A stretch of 64,000 nucleotides of DNA from Diplosphaera chodatii (lineage: Eukaryota; Chlorophyta; Trebouxiophyceae; Prasiolales; Stichococcaceae), in the NCBI GenBank assembly GCA_032358165.1, contig JAALGY010000042.1, positions 558,001 through 622,000 on the forward strand. The letters are read 5' to 3'. Below the pieces are notes generated by a model. The model was not told the DNA's origin. It saw nothing but the letters and a program-made list of their open reading frames with translations, and made no database searches. This document shows positions 1 to 12,007 of this stretch, in pieces. Each line of letters begins with the position of its first letter. Within the stretch, counting starts at the first letter, position 1. A program made the translations under genes and the position numbers.

Positions 1-1
1 G

Positions 2-3000
2 CTGACAGCGTCAGCCGGAACACCAGGCACCTCGCATGTTACAGAAGCGGACAACCTGCCGCTGTTTCGGCGCCTGGACCTGCAGGACGCCCAGCAGGAC
101 GCCAGCACGGCGGTGGTGCTTCTGTCCAGGGCGCTGCGCGAATTTGGGCCTGGTAGGGACTCCTTGCTGCACAGATGCCGATCCTCCGCTTAATAATAGA
201 GCCTGTGCAATACCAGCGGGCGTATGAGTTCCCTGGTAACATTTGAGGACATCAGCGTGCAAGCCTGGCTACTTCACGAGCTTTCCGTACAGGCAAGCCG
301 ATAACCGCTCGGCAGGCGGTGATGGCGGATTGCTGCCGCGCACCTGACGCCGCGGCAGCTGCGCTGCCTCGCATACTGAGCAGCACACACCTGGAGCTGT
401 AAGCCTTCGCTTTGCAAGGCCTGGCACCTAGCATATGCTGTATGGATCATGCAGAAGCTGATGAAAGCAGCATGCCTACCGTGCACTCCTTCATAGCCGC
501 TGCCGACCAGTCCTTGCATGGCCTGCAGGCAACAGAAGGGCGTGGAGATCACGGCCTGGATGTTCTCCCACAAGCCTTTCGTGGCAGTCTCTACAGGTAT
601 GTGCAGGAACCTTGGGGATCTGGTATGCAGTTCGCTGAACAGCGTGCACACATTCGGAGAGCAGTAGTTTTGATGTGCATGTGTGCATGCCATGCAGAGG
701 CGCAGCTGCATGCAATCTTGGATGCTATGCTGGATGCGCTGCTGAGCACAGATGATAAGGTGCGCTACACAGTAATATAGTGGCCATTCGTCAACAGCTG
801 CCACGTGACACACTCTCCATTCCCCTCCGCTGTGCTATGGGCTTGCATCACGTGTATCATCATGTTGCCCCCGCAGCTGCTGGCGAAACTGGCGCTGTGG
901 GGCCTCTCACGGCAGGAGCTGCCACGCGAACTTGTGACGTCGAAGGCTGGCACCATTCTCCGTGCTTTGCTGCCAGCGCTGACAGTGGACAACCGCTGGC
1001 AGGTGTAATACCCCAGCAAGCACTTCTGCTGGTTACACCTCAATGGTGGCATTCCGATAGTGCGTTTCTGCATGCAGCTGTTGAGTCCCATGCAGGCAGC
1101 TGATTGCGCTGCTTCTGGCCTGTTGGTGCAGTCATTCGAGTGCATCAAGTACGGGGTGAACACGCTCGCCAAGCTGGGGGACCGGTGCTGGCCGGCCGTC
1201 GCGGCCAGCGCCGGCACCTGGCTGCTGCCCATGGCGGCCCTGCTGCTGGCGGCACCCATGGCCAACCAGCTTCAGGTGCGACGCGCAGTGTTATGCAACA
1301 GGCAGACGGCAGCAAGATTCTCAACACCTGCTGTGGCAGCCTCTTCTGCATGTTTCTGTGCGTCCGCATGCAAACTCAACCTGCTGGCTGCTGTGCACAG
1401 AGGCCAGAGGCACACCGCTCCTATGCTGAGCTGCGCGGCATTGTGGCGGCCACCTTCAGCCGCTGGCTGCAGCTGCCCTCAGGGGTGGCAGGCGGCTCGC
1501 TGACGCCGCTGGCGCCTGCACTGGAGGCCGCCTTCGCCACAGACATCAGCAGCGTGCTGGCACCCAAAGCACAGGTGTGACTGGTAGAAATGAATTTCAG
1601 CCAGATTGGCGGCACCCAGTCCGGCCACGGGCTTGTACCACAGTGATACCGCAAGGTGCGGAAGACCTACTAAACTTGAGAGGAGTGTCAAGTAATGTGT
1701 TTTCTTTTGCACAGGCCTTCCTGGCGCAGCTGCACGACGCTAGGTCGCCGCCGCCCATAGGCAGCCCTGCAGTGTCAGCGGCAGATCAGATGTGCCTTGA
1801 CATCAGTCTGGCGGCGGCAGCTGCTTCCTCGTGCGGGGTCTACTTCCAGCTGCTGCGCGGCTCGTCCTTCTCCCGCCGCATCGGCCAGCCGTTGCTAACC
1901 GTGCTCGAGAAGGTGCAGCTGATTCGTGCACACATTTGTGCTGCTAACACGGCAAAGCTGTGGGCACAGCCTCCAGCAACGCTGCTCCTGCACTACAGCT
2001 AGATCCAACTGCAATGGACCTGTGGAGTGACATCCTCTTGACGGCACATGCTCCTGTCTGCAGGCTTTCCAGTACCGTGAGGATGCAGCGCTTCCTGTGG
2101 CAGCCTTTGGGGCATGGCAGGGCCTGCTGCGCGCCGCCTCCGCAGCCGGGCTCCTGCAGAGCAAGGCGCGGCTGCTGGCGCAGCCGCTGCAGCATGCGCT
2201 GGTTGCCAACAGCCGGCCAGAGACGCTGCAGGTGTGCTGTAGGGATGAGCCATGTTGCCCCTGCGCATGTCCTTTACTTTGACATCTGTCCTGTGCAAAA
2301 TGCAATCCAGTTCTCTGTGCGCTGTCATTGTAAGGGCTACTGTGCTCAACCACCGTACAATGTACGATGAGTGCCATCGCTCCTACTGCAGGCCATGCTG
2401 GAGGCATGGAGCCTGGCCGTAGAGCTAGCAGCGCGCCCAACACCAGGTGGCAAGGCACTGCCGCTGGCCAACCCCGCAGCGCTGGAGGCGCTGGTTGCAG
2501 CGCCTCTGCGCTCTGCTGCAGGGGGCCCCACACCTGGCACCAGCCGCCCCGGCACCCTGCACCCCACCCTCCTCGAGCCGGTACCCCTGCTCGCCCGGTC
2601 GTGTCCACATAGCAGGGTCATACCTTCGGCGTGACATGTGCCAATAGTCGCTCACTGCTCAGCACCATACATCCTCTTCATGTAGCAGGACAGCAAGCAA
2701 GGAGCCTTCCCATTGCTCAGCTGGTTGGGATACTCGTACGCACATCTGAGCGAACCGTGGGTGCCTGCAGATGCTGGCGACTCTCGAGCGGCTGCTCGAA
2801 CCCTGTCAGGTGGCAGCTGCACTTGCTGGTCCGCTGTGCGCGGCGCTGTGCAATGCGCTGCTGGTGCTGCCACCCACGCTGCAGCCGATGCCGGCTGCCG
2901 CAAGTCGGAACGCCGGCAGCAATGGCTCAGAGGACGCCGTGGACTCCGCTGCTGTGAGTCTAGCAGTGTGATGTTGATACGGAGCAGTGTTTCAATTCGG

Positions 3001-6000
3001 AGCAGCTCTGCACGTACAACAGCAGTGGCTGCATGCACAGCATTTGCGCAGTGCACCTCACTAGCGCGATAAGCTGGTGCAGGCACCATTGAGGCCTGGA
3101 CTGGCGGCAGTGATGGCAACACCTCTGGCGGCGGCAGTGGCGCCATTGGCCCCTCGGCTGGCGGCCGTCATTGAGGCTGCCCTGCAGCAGCTGATTCGCC
3201 AGCTGGAGGTGTGCTATGCTCTGGCTGGGTGTAACCAATGGCGTCTGGCCTCCGTCATTCAATGGCAGTAGACTATTAGACACAGGGCCTTGGCGTCTGA
3301 CCATGTGTGCGTGGCGATGTGCAGGATTGCGAGGGCGAGCTGAGCGATCAGCTGCAGGAGGCGCTGGCAATGCCTGCCACACACCTGGCAGCCCTGTTGC
3401 AGACAGCATCTGCAGCCGCTGCGTCAATGCCCAGCGGCGCTGCAAACCCCGAGGCTCCTGCTCCAGGGTGGTTGGCTGCAGCGGTGGCAGTGGCACTGCG
3501 CTCCAGCGAGAGGTGCACCCTCATAGATCGCCAGGGTCTCAGCATGCCTGGCCTAGCAAATGCCGCACTGCGCTGTAAGAGCACACACTCGCCGTGCCAT
3601 CAAAATAGCGCAGCGTCCGTACACACATGCTCACATCACTGACGTTTCTCGCAGGCTGGCTGTGCTCAAGTACCATGCTGAGCCTGCAGCTGCTGCTGGC
3701 GGCGCGCTGGCTGCATCTCTGCTGCGGGCAGTGCACGAGGCAACGTTTGCGCCAGCTCTGGTATCTGTCACGCAAGCAGTGCCGCTGCCGCACTCATGGC
3801 GCATCAGTGTCAGTGTGAGGTGAGCGTTCGGGCCCCTGACGATGATACAGTGACGTGAGCATCTGTAAGCGTCGAGAACAAGCAAGCTGCATGGACCCTG
3901 TGCATTGCTGTTGACACTTTTGTCACAGTCATGGTGTGCAGCATGAAGTTGCTCTCCGCAGCCTGTGGCTGTTGACCTGGCTCTCCTGTTTGCAGAGGAT
4001 CTGAGCTGCTGGACAAGGCGCTGCCAGCGACTGGGCTTGCTGCAGCTGCATGGTGCATAGTGCCGCGTCTGCAGCCGGCTGCTGCTGACGCGGTGGTTCG
4101 CCTCGGCACCACCTGCACCCGGCAGCTGCTCGAAGCTGAACGTCCTGCAGGTACAGCAACCGCAGTCTTCTGCAACATCTGCCGGCAACAGACAAGAGGA
4201 CTACCTATCATTGGCGGCCAGGGCATCTCCTGGCATGTGCCGCTGGCGCAGCGGCTCAGCAGTTCTTGTTTGCATGCAGCTGAACGGTGGCAGGCGCTGC
4301 AGCAGCTGCGAGTCTGCATACAGTCTACCATGCTCGAGCCCTCAGCTGCCGCACCGTGCATGCTGCTGTGGGAGTCGCTCGCAATCGGCGCTGCAGCCCT
4401 CCTGCAGGTGCGTCCAACTCTCAGTCGGGGCAAATCTATACATCTTGCCGAGACGGTGCCAAACTCTGCAAACCTGTCAGCAGCAGCCTCGCCAACCTCT
4501 GCTTTTGGGCAGGTTGCACACCCCTGGCAAGCTTGTCGACCGGCGTGTATTGCCCCCTCCAGGAGCTGCATGCGCACCCACAGAAGGGCCACCCCGCAGC
4601 GGCAGACACGGTCGCCCTGGCACAGTGGGCGCTGCTGCTGCCGGTGCACTTGCTGCTCCTCGCAGAGTCTGCAGCGCTGCGCAGCCTGAACCCCAGCAGC
4701 AGCGGCGGCACTGGCGGCGAGGCCGCACGCCTGCTGCTGCACGGCTGGCGGGAGGCGTGGGCACAGCTGTACGCCGCCATGGCCTCGTAAGCTGCAGTGT
4801 TCCTGCAGCCTCACTGCATGGAGCAATTGCCTCATGTGCAGTACTGCTTCGGTGACCTGGAGCATTGTGGGAAACAGGGGGGACAGGTAGTCTGGGCGCA
4901 AACTGAAGCTGGTGCTAGCATCAGCTCATGTCACTGCAGAGACCGGTTTTGTAAAGCAGCTCAAGGGTCTCCTGCTTGCTGCGATGCAGGGTGGGTGCTG
5001 AGCGTCGCCACGGTCACAAGCGGCGCGCCAGCAGCGACAGCGTGCCAGCCGCCGCAGCAGCAGCCGGCGGTGAGGCTGCCGCAGAGCGCAGCGCGGCTGC
5101 AGCAGCATGCGACGCAGTGGCGGCTGAACTGTTGCGCGCCCTGCAGCAGGCGTCGCAGGTGCCGCAGCGTGATGCCGGCCTCGCCTTCTGGACCAGCTGC
5201 ATTGCACCGCTCAACGTCCAGGTGACTTCTGCGCAAGTGGTGTCACCGTGTCACTTGCAGGCGTGCTAAAGCGTCTGCTCTTCTCTTCTGGCCTCCAATG
5301 CACACTGCATGTCCAGCTCGTACAGAATATCCGCCTGTTCCTGTCGCTTACTATACAGCACCTGAAGGCCCAACTCGTCTTCGTGCTCACTGCACAGTAC
5401 CAGCACGTCCTACAGCAGTCGGCAGAGGCGAGGCGGTCTGGGGTCGGTGCGGACAGCGAGGCTGTCGATGCGCAGCGGCTCAGGACCCTGCTGTCCATCA
5501 TCGGTGCGCCCCGCTGCTCCCGTGTGTCGTCCAGCTGGACAGCTGCGGGACCAGGACAACGTGTCTGCATGTGCAAGCACTGCATTCGGCCGCCCGTGAG
5601 CATGGCGGCGCAGTGGCTGCTCACGCCGCTTGTCCCCAAGCAGCTCATGCACACATGCCGCCGATCGCAGGTGCGGCGATGGACTGGGAGGCCAACAGGC
5701 TGGCGGCGCTGCCGCCGCCGACGTTGCCAGCGGGGGGCATGGCATCGCCGAGCCACGCGGCGCTGCAGAAGTCGCAGCCGCCGGATGCGGTGATGGACGC
5801 ATTGCACGGCTGGCTGTCCAGCGCGGCGATGGAGCGCCTGTTGCGCCTGCGCAGCTGTGAGCCCCGCCTTCCATGTGTTACATTCACATGCCATCAGACG
5901 TACAGCCGCCTCAATGCGTAATGCGCGCTGCATGCCCCGGCAACCAGCATCATCGGGGGGCTGTCACTTCTGCACGCTCCGACGGCGCAAGTGACCTACC

Positions 6001-9000
6001 AGTCTGGATCACTGTTTCGGGAGCTTATGCAGGCAAACCATGCTTGATTTGATGTGTGAAGCACGACACTTAAGTGCTGCTTCTGCAGTGAACAACGAGG
6101 CAGGCGCCAAGCTGCTGCTCGACCGTTGCGTGGGTCCCCTGGCGCGGCTTGCCGCCTTTGTGCTGCGCTACTGGCACCACCTGCAGTCGGTTCGCTCAGG
6201 CATGCTGAGAGCCCCTATGCTGTCTTCGAGATGCTATGAATGCATGAAACGTCCTGTCACGCAGTGCCACCTCCACCAACTGCAGAAATGATGCAATCTC
6301 CTAACACCCACGTGCTTTCAAGCCCACTGCGCCTCTCCAGGCTCCTATACTGGCATTTCTTTTCTGACTGCAGGTGGCCCTTTTGCGCGGGCGGTGGTGA
6401 ACGTGTGGCGTCAGACAGCCGACTTCCTGGTCGCCCACCCGCAGCACATCACCAGGTGGCTTGCAGTGTCGAGTTGGCGCAGCAGGTTCATGCGTACCAA
6501 TTGGGCAAGTGAACTTCCCGTTCAGCCACTGGGAATTTCGTGAGCGGTCATTTGCAGCATGTGTGGGCTGCCCTAATGCACTTGTGACGTAAGTAAATCT
6601 CAATTGCAGGGAGCACCTGGCGCTGCTCATGCCGGCGCTGGACCAGATGGAGAAGCGCAATGTGGCGGACCCTGAGGCGGCGGCGTCGTCGGCCACCCTG
6701 TGGGACGACATCTGCCACCTGGCCGCCGGCCTGTCCGACATCCCTCCAGCGCTGCGTGACCGCATGCCCGCAGGTGCGCACCATGCGCACCATCATGCTT
6801 GAATGTGCTGATGCTTCTGCTTTCAACTTTCAATCTCACGTCGAAAACTTCTCCTTCCACCTGGCTGCTGGCGCATGCCAATAGCCCGCTGCGGCGCTCA
6901 GACGCATGCTTGTGACCATCGCCTTCTCGCCTGCGGACCATGGCACATGTCAGCTCACTGAGAACTTTTGCTTGCTGGCCTGCCAGATCTGAAGGTGCAG
7001 TCAGCGCCACCATCGTCACCGCCCCCACGGCCGCGGCTGGCCGCAGCGCTGGACACCTTCCTGCCGGCTGCTGCATCCCCAGCAGGCGCTGCCAGGGCAG
7101 CACCGCCCCAGCACAGACCAGCGGTCGCCCTTGCTACCGATCCGGGCCCCGCTGCTGCTGCCACGGCAGGCGCCCCGCAGCCCGCCCATCCTGCAGCGAC
7201 GACTGCAGGCGGCGCAGCGCAGCCCACATCGCCTGCAGCTACGCCGCGCGCTGCGCCGCGTTCGCCAAAGCGGCAGCTGCGCGACTTCATGGCGGAGTCG
7301 CAGACGGTGTATGTGCAGATGCCCACCGCCACCAAGAAGCGCTCAGGTGCACTTTGCTGTCAACAAACGACACCAAGCAGCCTAGCCCATTCTAGCCATA
7401 CACATCGAGCTGCATATGAAATTGTGAGTCAGTCGCAAGGTTGTAGACCCCGGCTCTCATGTGTGCAGGCGCGCTGACGGCGCGGCAGCGGGAGGTGGCG
7501 AGGGAGCAGCGGCGCGGCGCCGCCCGCCACGGCGTCGTCACTGGCACCGCCGCTGACGCCTCGCAGTCCGCGTGGAACACGATGCTGTGCGCCCCTGCTC
7601 AACTCGTGCTCAAACAGACATGACAGGGACTTTCTGATGCGCATTAGTCGCCCTGATAGTGCAATGGCCTTCGAGAAAGCTTCGTTGGGCGAAGCTCAAC
7701 CTCCGTACGTTTGCTGTGTGCAGCGAGGCAACACAGGAGAGCAGCCACTCGCCGCAGCGTCCGGAAGAGGACGCTGCAGCTGCTGGCCGCAGCTCCCTTG
7801 CAGACGGCGGGGACGGCGCAGAGCCCATGGAGGCTGAACCAGTTGCGGAGGCAGCCCCGCAGCAGGCGGCAGCTGATCAGCCAGCTGCAGAGCAGGCAGC
7901 TGGCGAGCCTAGAGCCAGAGCCAGTGCCGATGCCGCCGCTGCTGCCGCCGCTGCACAGGCTACGGCGCAGGATGCTGCGGGTGCGGCTGACCCAGCAGCG
8001 GGCGCAGCCAACAAGGAGAACCTGGGGCAGGATGGCTCTCAGCCCGCCGCGTCTCAGCCCACAGCGCAGCAGCTGCTGCACCGCAGCCGGCCGCCTGTCA
8101 CTCCGACGATCGTCCCCGCCGACCTTGCAGCGGACGAGGCGATTGCAGCGACGCCAGGCAGCCAGCAGGGCAGCCAGCCAGGCAGCGGCCAGGGCAGCGC
8201 CAAGAGGCGGCGGACAGGCAAGTGCGGGACGCCCAGCGGCGCCGCTGGCACCCACCCCGCAGCGAAGTCCAGCAGCGCAAGCCCGCTGCCCGCTTCATCC
8301 AGCCCTGTGACACCGTCGCCCAGAGCCGCAGCCAGCGGCCCACTGGCCCAGCGCTCCGGCGCCAACATTGACAGCGGCCGCAGGGCGCCCGCCCCACAGG
8401 AGGCTGTGGCAGACGCCAAGGCGGACGCCGCAGCCGCCGCCTGCGGCCCCGCGGGGATGCCGGCGGCAGACGTGACGCCGCCTGCTGTGGCGGCGCCGGC
8501 AGCGGCTGTGGCTGCCGGGCACGATGGCGCCTCGGCAGAGCTCGTCATCATGCGCAGCGGGCGGCGCGCCAATGTGGCGCCCATCCCCCTCGGGCCCCTG
8601 GACCCGCAGCAGCAGCCGCAGCAGCCGCAGCAGAGCCCCAGAGGTACTGACATGCTGACGATGGAGCTCCCTGTCGCTGGTGTGCAGTGCAGTCTCAGGA
8701 TGTGATGGCATCATCAGATTTCTGGTGCAGCATCGTATGCGATGGCATGTTTCTGGGCTACGCCGTGTGGCAGCATGATCAGCTACTGTTGCTGCGCACA
8801 CAGACACCGAGCAAAGCAAGAAGGGGGAGCGGGGTTTGCAGCAGGCGGCGCAGCGCTCGGCTGGCGGGGCACGGAGGTCCATGAGCTCCAGGGGCGCCAA
8901 GCTGGTAGGCAGCAGCAGGGGCCTCAGTGACCATAACACACGAAGACCTTGAGAGCTAGCCCATTCAGCGTGCCAGCCAAGGCAGCAGATACACTGAATG

Positions 9001-10963
9001 TCATCTCAAATGTCATGACCTCCGGTGCGTACCCGCCCCGCAGGCCGCAGCTGCTGCAGAGTCAGCGAAGTCGGTGCAGTCGCTTGGCGGTGAGGCAGCT
9101 GGGGAGGCCGGCGAGCAGCCCTCGCAGCACTCACCGCCCACTGCCCCGGCTGATGCGGCGGCACCTCAGGCAGCGGCTCCAGACGCAGCGGCAGCAGCGC
9201 CAGACGCTGCCGGCGACATGGACATGGTGCCAGACACCCAGGTGACGGAGGCTCATCTCAGGCACTGCTGCTCTGCAGTTGAGCGTAGGGGCGTCAGCCT
9301 CGCTGCCACCACAGCTCTCATGTCAGGCGATGGCCTGCAGCTGCACACCGAAGCGCACACTCATGCTGTTCAGAAACTGGCATGCTGATGTTGTTGCTTG
9401 TCATCTGCAGGCGTCAGGGGTAGGGGGACACGAGCGACCAGCGCCGCTTCCTGCCGCCGAGGCTGCTGAACCCGCGCCCGACCCAGCAGCCGACGCGCCG
9501 CTGCTGGCACCCCCTGGTGCTGAAAGGACCAGCGCAGAGGTGTGCCGGACGTAGCCGTCTGTCTTACCACCACCAACGGCTATTTGTCAGCAAGCACTGC
9601 AATCAAACCTGCCAGCCTTGCACGGTGCACCCACATCAGCAGCCAGTGCGCGTCAGACCATCTTATCCAATGACACTGCAGGCCTGGGCTGCAATCGGCG
9701 AGCTGGCGCAGGACCTGGGTGGCGAGGCCTCCCGCTCGCCCCAGAAGCCGCCGGCGCTGCGTCCCGCCCCAGCCACCACGCCAGCCTCAGCCAGGGGTTG
9801 TGGCACACCAGCCGCGGCCGCAGCGGCAGCCGCGGGCACAGCCCAACCGCTGGCGACAGTGCCGGCGCCGCTGCAGCCGACGGAGGAGGAGGCTCGCGAG
9901 CTAGATGTGCCGCCCACGCAGCAGGGGCTTGCGGCGCAGCAGGTCGCGGCACCACCGCAGAGTACAGGAGCCGGACGTGCGCCGCGCGGCTCGCACGCCC
10001 TGAGCACTGCCGGCAGTGCTGCTGCCCGCGCCCTGCAGGCACAGGTTTGCGTGTGGCAGTGGCCCAGTCAGTCTTGCAGACTGCTTGCCTGCAGCAAACG
10101 CACCATAGCGGTTGCAGCAACAGAGAGTGCTGCCTGGGAATATGACAGGTTCTGAACACCAGGCGTCTATGTGATATGCAGGCAGCGGCACTGCGGCAGG
10201 CAACCCCAAAGCTGTCAGAAGCCCTGGCTGCAGCCATGTCGCCGCCGGCGCAGCTGCTGCAGACGCCTACTCCTGCTGCTGTTGCTGCTGCTGCTGTTGG
10301 ATCGCAGCATGATGTGCCGGCAGCCGATGTGCAACGGGATCTGCCGGACAGTGGCAACAAGCGGCCGTTGGATCACAGCAGCCCAGCACCTGAGCCGGCA
10401 GGTCAGCGGCACAATCAAAGTCATTCCTGACTGCAGTACACTGCTGGCCGGTCTGTACTTGACCTCAGTCCTGGTCGGTGAACAGTGACGAGGCACACAC
10501 ATAGACTCAATGTCTATTTCTCAGGGCTCGTGAAAACCGTGGGTCACTCATGCAGGTGGTGGTGCCAAGCGCATGCGCGGCTCAGGGGCGTCGGCGCAGC
10601 CCAGCCCAGCAGTCTTGCTCCAAAACCTGGAATCCCTGAAGAATCCTGCTGTGTGGGCCGAGTTTGAGGTGCGGCTGCTCATGGCACGGTGTATGTCAGT
10701 GCTCTTGAACGCAAATCTGCACCACCGTCGCACTCCTGATCACATGTATGCATGCCACAGCCGACTGGTCACACTATGTCAGGTGACCAGGATGGCTTCT
10801 GCCTGAGTGTGCCAGGCAAACCACTTAGTGTTCGACTATCCGGTGCTTGCAGCTCGAGCAGCTGCAGCAGGCGCACCTGTCTGCGGCGTCAATGCTGCAT
10901 GGGATCGTGGCCGCCATGTCAGCGAAAGTCTCGCCGGCCGCGCCGCAGCGCCGGCAGCAGTAG
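2..10963 (+). CDS. RIF1: RIF1-like telomere-associated / replication-timing protein (5' partial)
   Basis: RIF1 is a nuclear HEAT-repeat scaffold that brings PP1 phosphatase to origins, sets replication timing and acts at breaks and telomeres. About 34 exons carry roughly 2,060 residues: 2-152, 293-398, 529-596, 698-759, 877-1002, 1132-1275, 1401-1574, 1715-1912, 2064-2231, 2392-2580, 2771-2953, 3083-3208, 3325-3512, 3655-3819, 3996-4150, 4280-4407, 4563-4786, 4990-5221, 5326-5503, 5671-5856, 6089-6199, 6374-6455, 6610-6773, 6987-7346, 7469-7586, 7724-8643, 8804-8904, 9044-9241, 9411-9539, 9682-10044, 10182-10401, 10556-10668, 10853-10963. Phases close throughout. The N-terminal half is helical and follows the RIF1 N-domain, with an ALWGLSRQELP-like repeat and AFGAWQGLLRA, the counterpart of the animal AF-x-AW-x-x-L motif. 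The middle has a conserved block (SPKRQLRDFM, then ALTARQREVAREQ, like plant LTEHQKEV). The 920-base exon is disordered, with SP/TP sites and Ala/Gln runs. The stop is TAG at 10961. The start lies left of the window. The family call rests on remembered motifs, not a search. Confidence 0.68.
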
Positions 10964-11271
10964 ATTGTGGGAGAAGCACCTGCATGGTGGCAGCGAGGAG
11001 GTGGCGAGCGTCTGAGCTGCAATCGTCACATGGTTGGTCATGCGCATGTGCAGCAGGCGACAATATGCAAAGGGGCACTCTACACTGCTCCGAACACAGC
11101 GGGCGCTTTTGACATGACAGGCGCTTCGATACTGCTGACACTGTCTGATAACTTTGGTTGGTCACAGTGTGCACGTGCCTGTGTGGATGAACATAGTTGG
11201 GTGTGCACTGATCACGCATACGTCTGTGCGCAAGTCTGCTGTATGTTCCGCATAGCATGCACTCGAGTTGA

Positions 11272-11276
11272 TGTAA
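11272..11276 (+). terminator. Candidate TGTAA poly(A) signal for the RIF1-like gene
   Basis: TGTAA is the usual chlorophyte polyadenylation signal. This copy is the first obvious one I noticed downstream of the stop at 10963. Its distance (about 310 bases) is plausible, but a pentamer occurs often by chance. Confidence 0.3.
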
Positions 11277-11534
11277 AGTCGTTGTTCAGACAAGTCACGT
11301 ATGCATGGGGCATGGGGCATAATCCACAGTACCAATGTTGGGCCACATCCTGTGGAGTACCCAGGCAGGGGGTGTGGTGCGCACAAACCACCTGATGGCA
11401 CCCGTGGCAACTTCCACGTAGTGGCTAAACTCACACTTTCCAAGGCAAAGACTGGAGGCGCCACGGATGTATAGCGCAGGCTGCATTACAGCCTATGGGT
11501 TGGTCCTGATGGGTTGTTGCAACGCGCATGACGG

Positions 11535-11549
11535 CCCTAAACCCTAAAA
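11535..11549. promoter_or_regulatory. Two-unit interstitial telomere-type motif (telo-box-like)
   Basis: CCCTAAACCCTAAAA is read on the plus strand: two units of the plant/green-algal telomere repeat, within a 1-kb gap and about 470 bases upstream of the proposed CRAL-TRIO start. In plants the core AAACCCTAA acts as a promoter telo-box. It could equally be a chance or relic telomere fragment. Confidence 0.4.
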
Positions 11550-12007
11550 CTGCTGATTAAATCAAAAAATGGCGTGTATAGAATATAAACACATTAACAG
11601 CGCCCTGCACATGCAACGGTCATACCTCGGCTAACATACCCAGCTCCATCAGAACCTGGAAGTCAAGCGCCGGTGGGCATCGTTAGTAGTGAAATGGGGG
11701 ACCTTTCGCGAATCCGATGTGCCGTTGTGTTTTGCTTGCCTTCCGATCGGTGTGACATGCGCTGTACTTGATGCCTAAATTTGCTTTTGCATGAGGCTCC
11801 TAACTGTCAAGGGTACGGACAAGTGAATTCCTCAAGTCACTTCACGTAGCCAAGACTGCAACAAGAAACGCTGCTCGGCGCGCACGGCTTGCTTGTGGGC
11901 ATGTGGGGGACAGGGCAGGAAGGCGGAAGCTGTTCCCGTACACTCAAGAGGTGTCGACAGAGGCCGACTTGTCGGGATCGTGGGTTCGTGGCAGACACCA
12001 CCCCCGC

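Larger units (their letters stand above)
10964..12007. other. Intergenic: RIF1 3' end and upstream region of the CRAL-TRIO gene
   Basis: No convincing coding exon. It holds a TGTAA motif at 11272-11276, about 310 bases after the RIF1 stop and a candidate poly(A) signal, then an AT-richer stretch near 11540-11600, a telomere-type repeat at 11535-11549, and presumed promoter sequence for the next gene. Confidence 0.5.

Noticed and set aside
3325..3574. RIF1 exon extended to a GTAAGA donor at 3575
   Set aside because: It breaks the frame of the next exon by one base. A GTGCAC donor at 3513 gives phase 2 and restores the frame.
8601..8640. CAG/CCGCAG run as a microsatellite or CRISPR-like repeat
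   Set aside because: It encodes a Gln/Pro stretch inside a RIF1 exon and has no spacer structure.
11535..11549. Possible chromosome end or subtelomere
   Set aside because: Only two units, flanked on both sides by ordinary genes.
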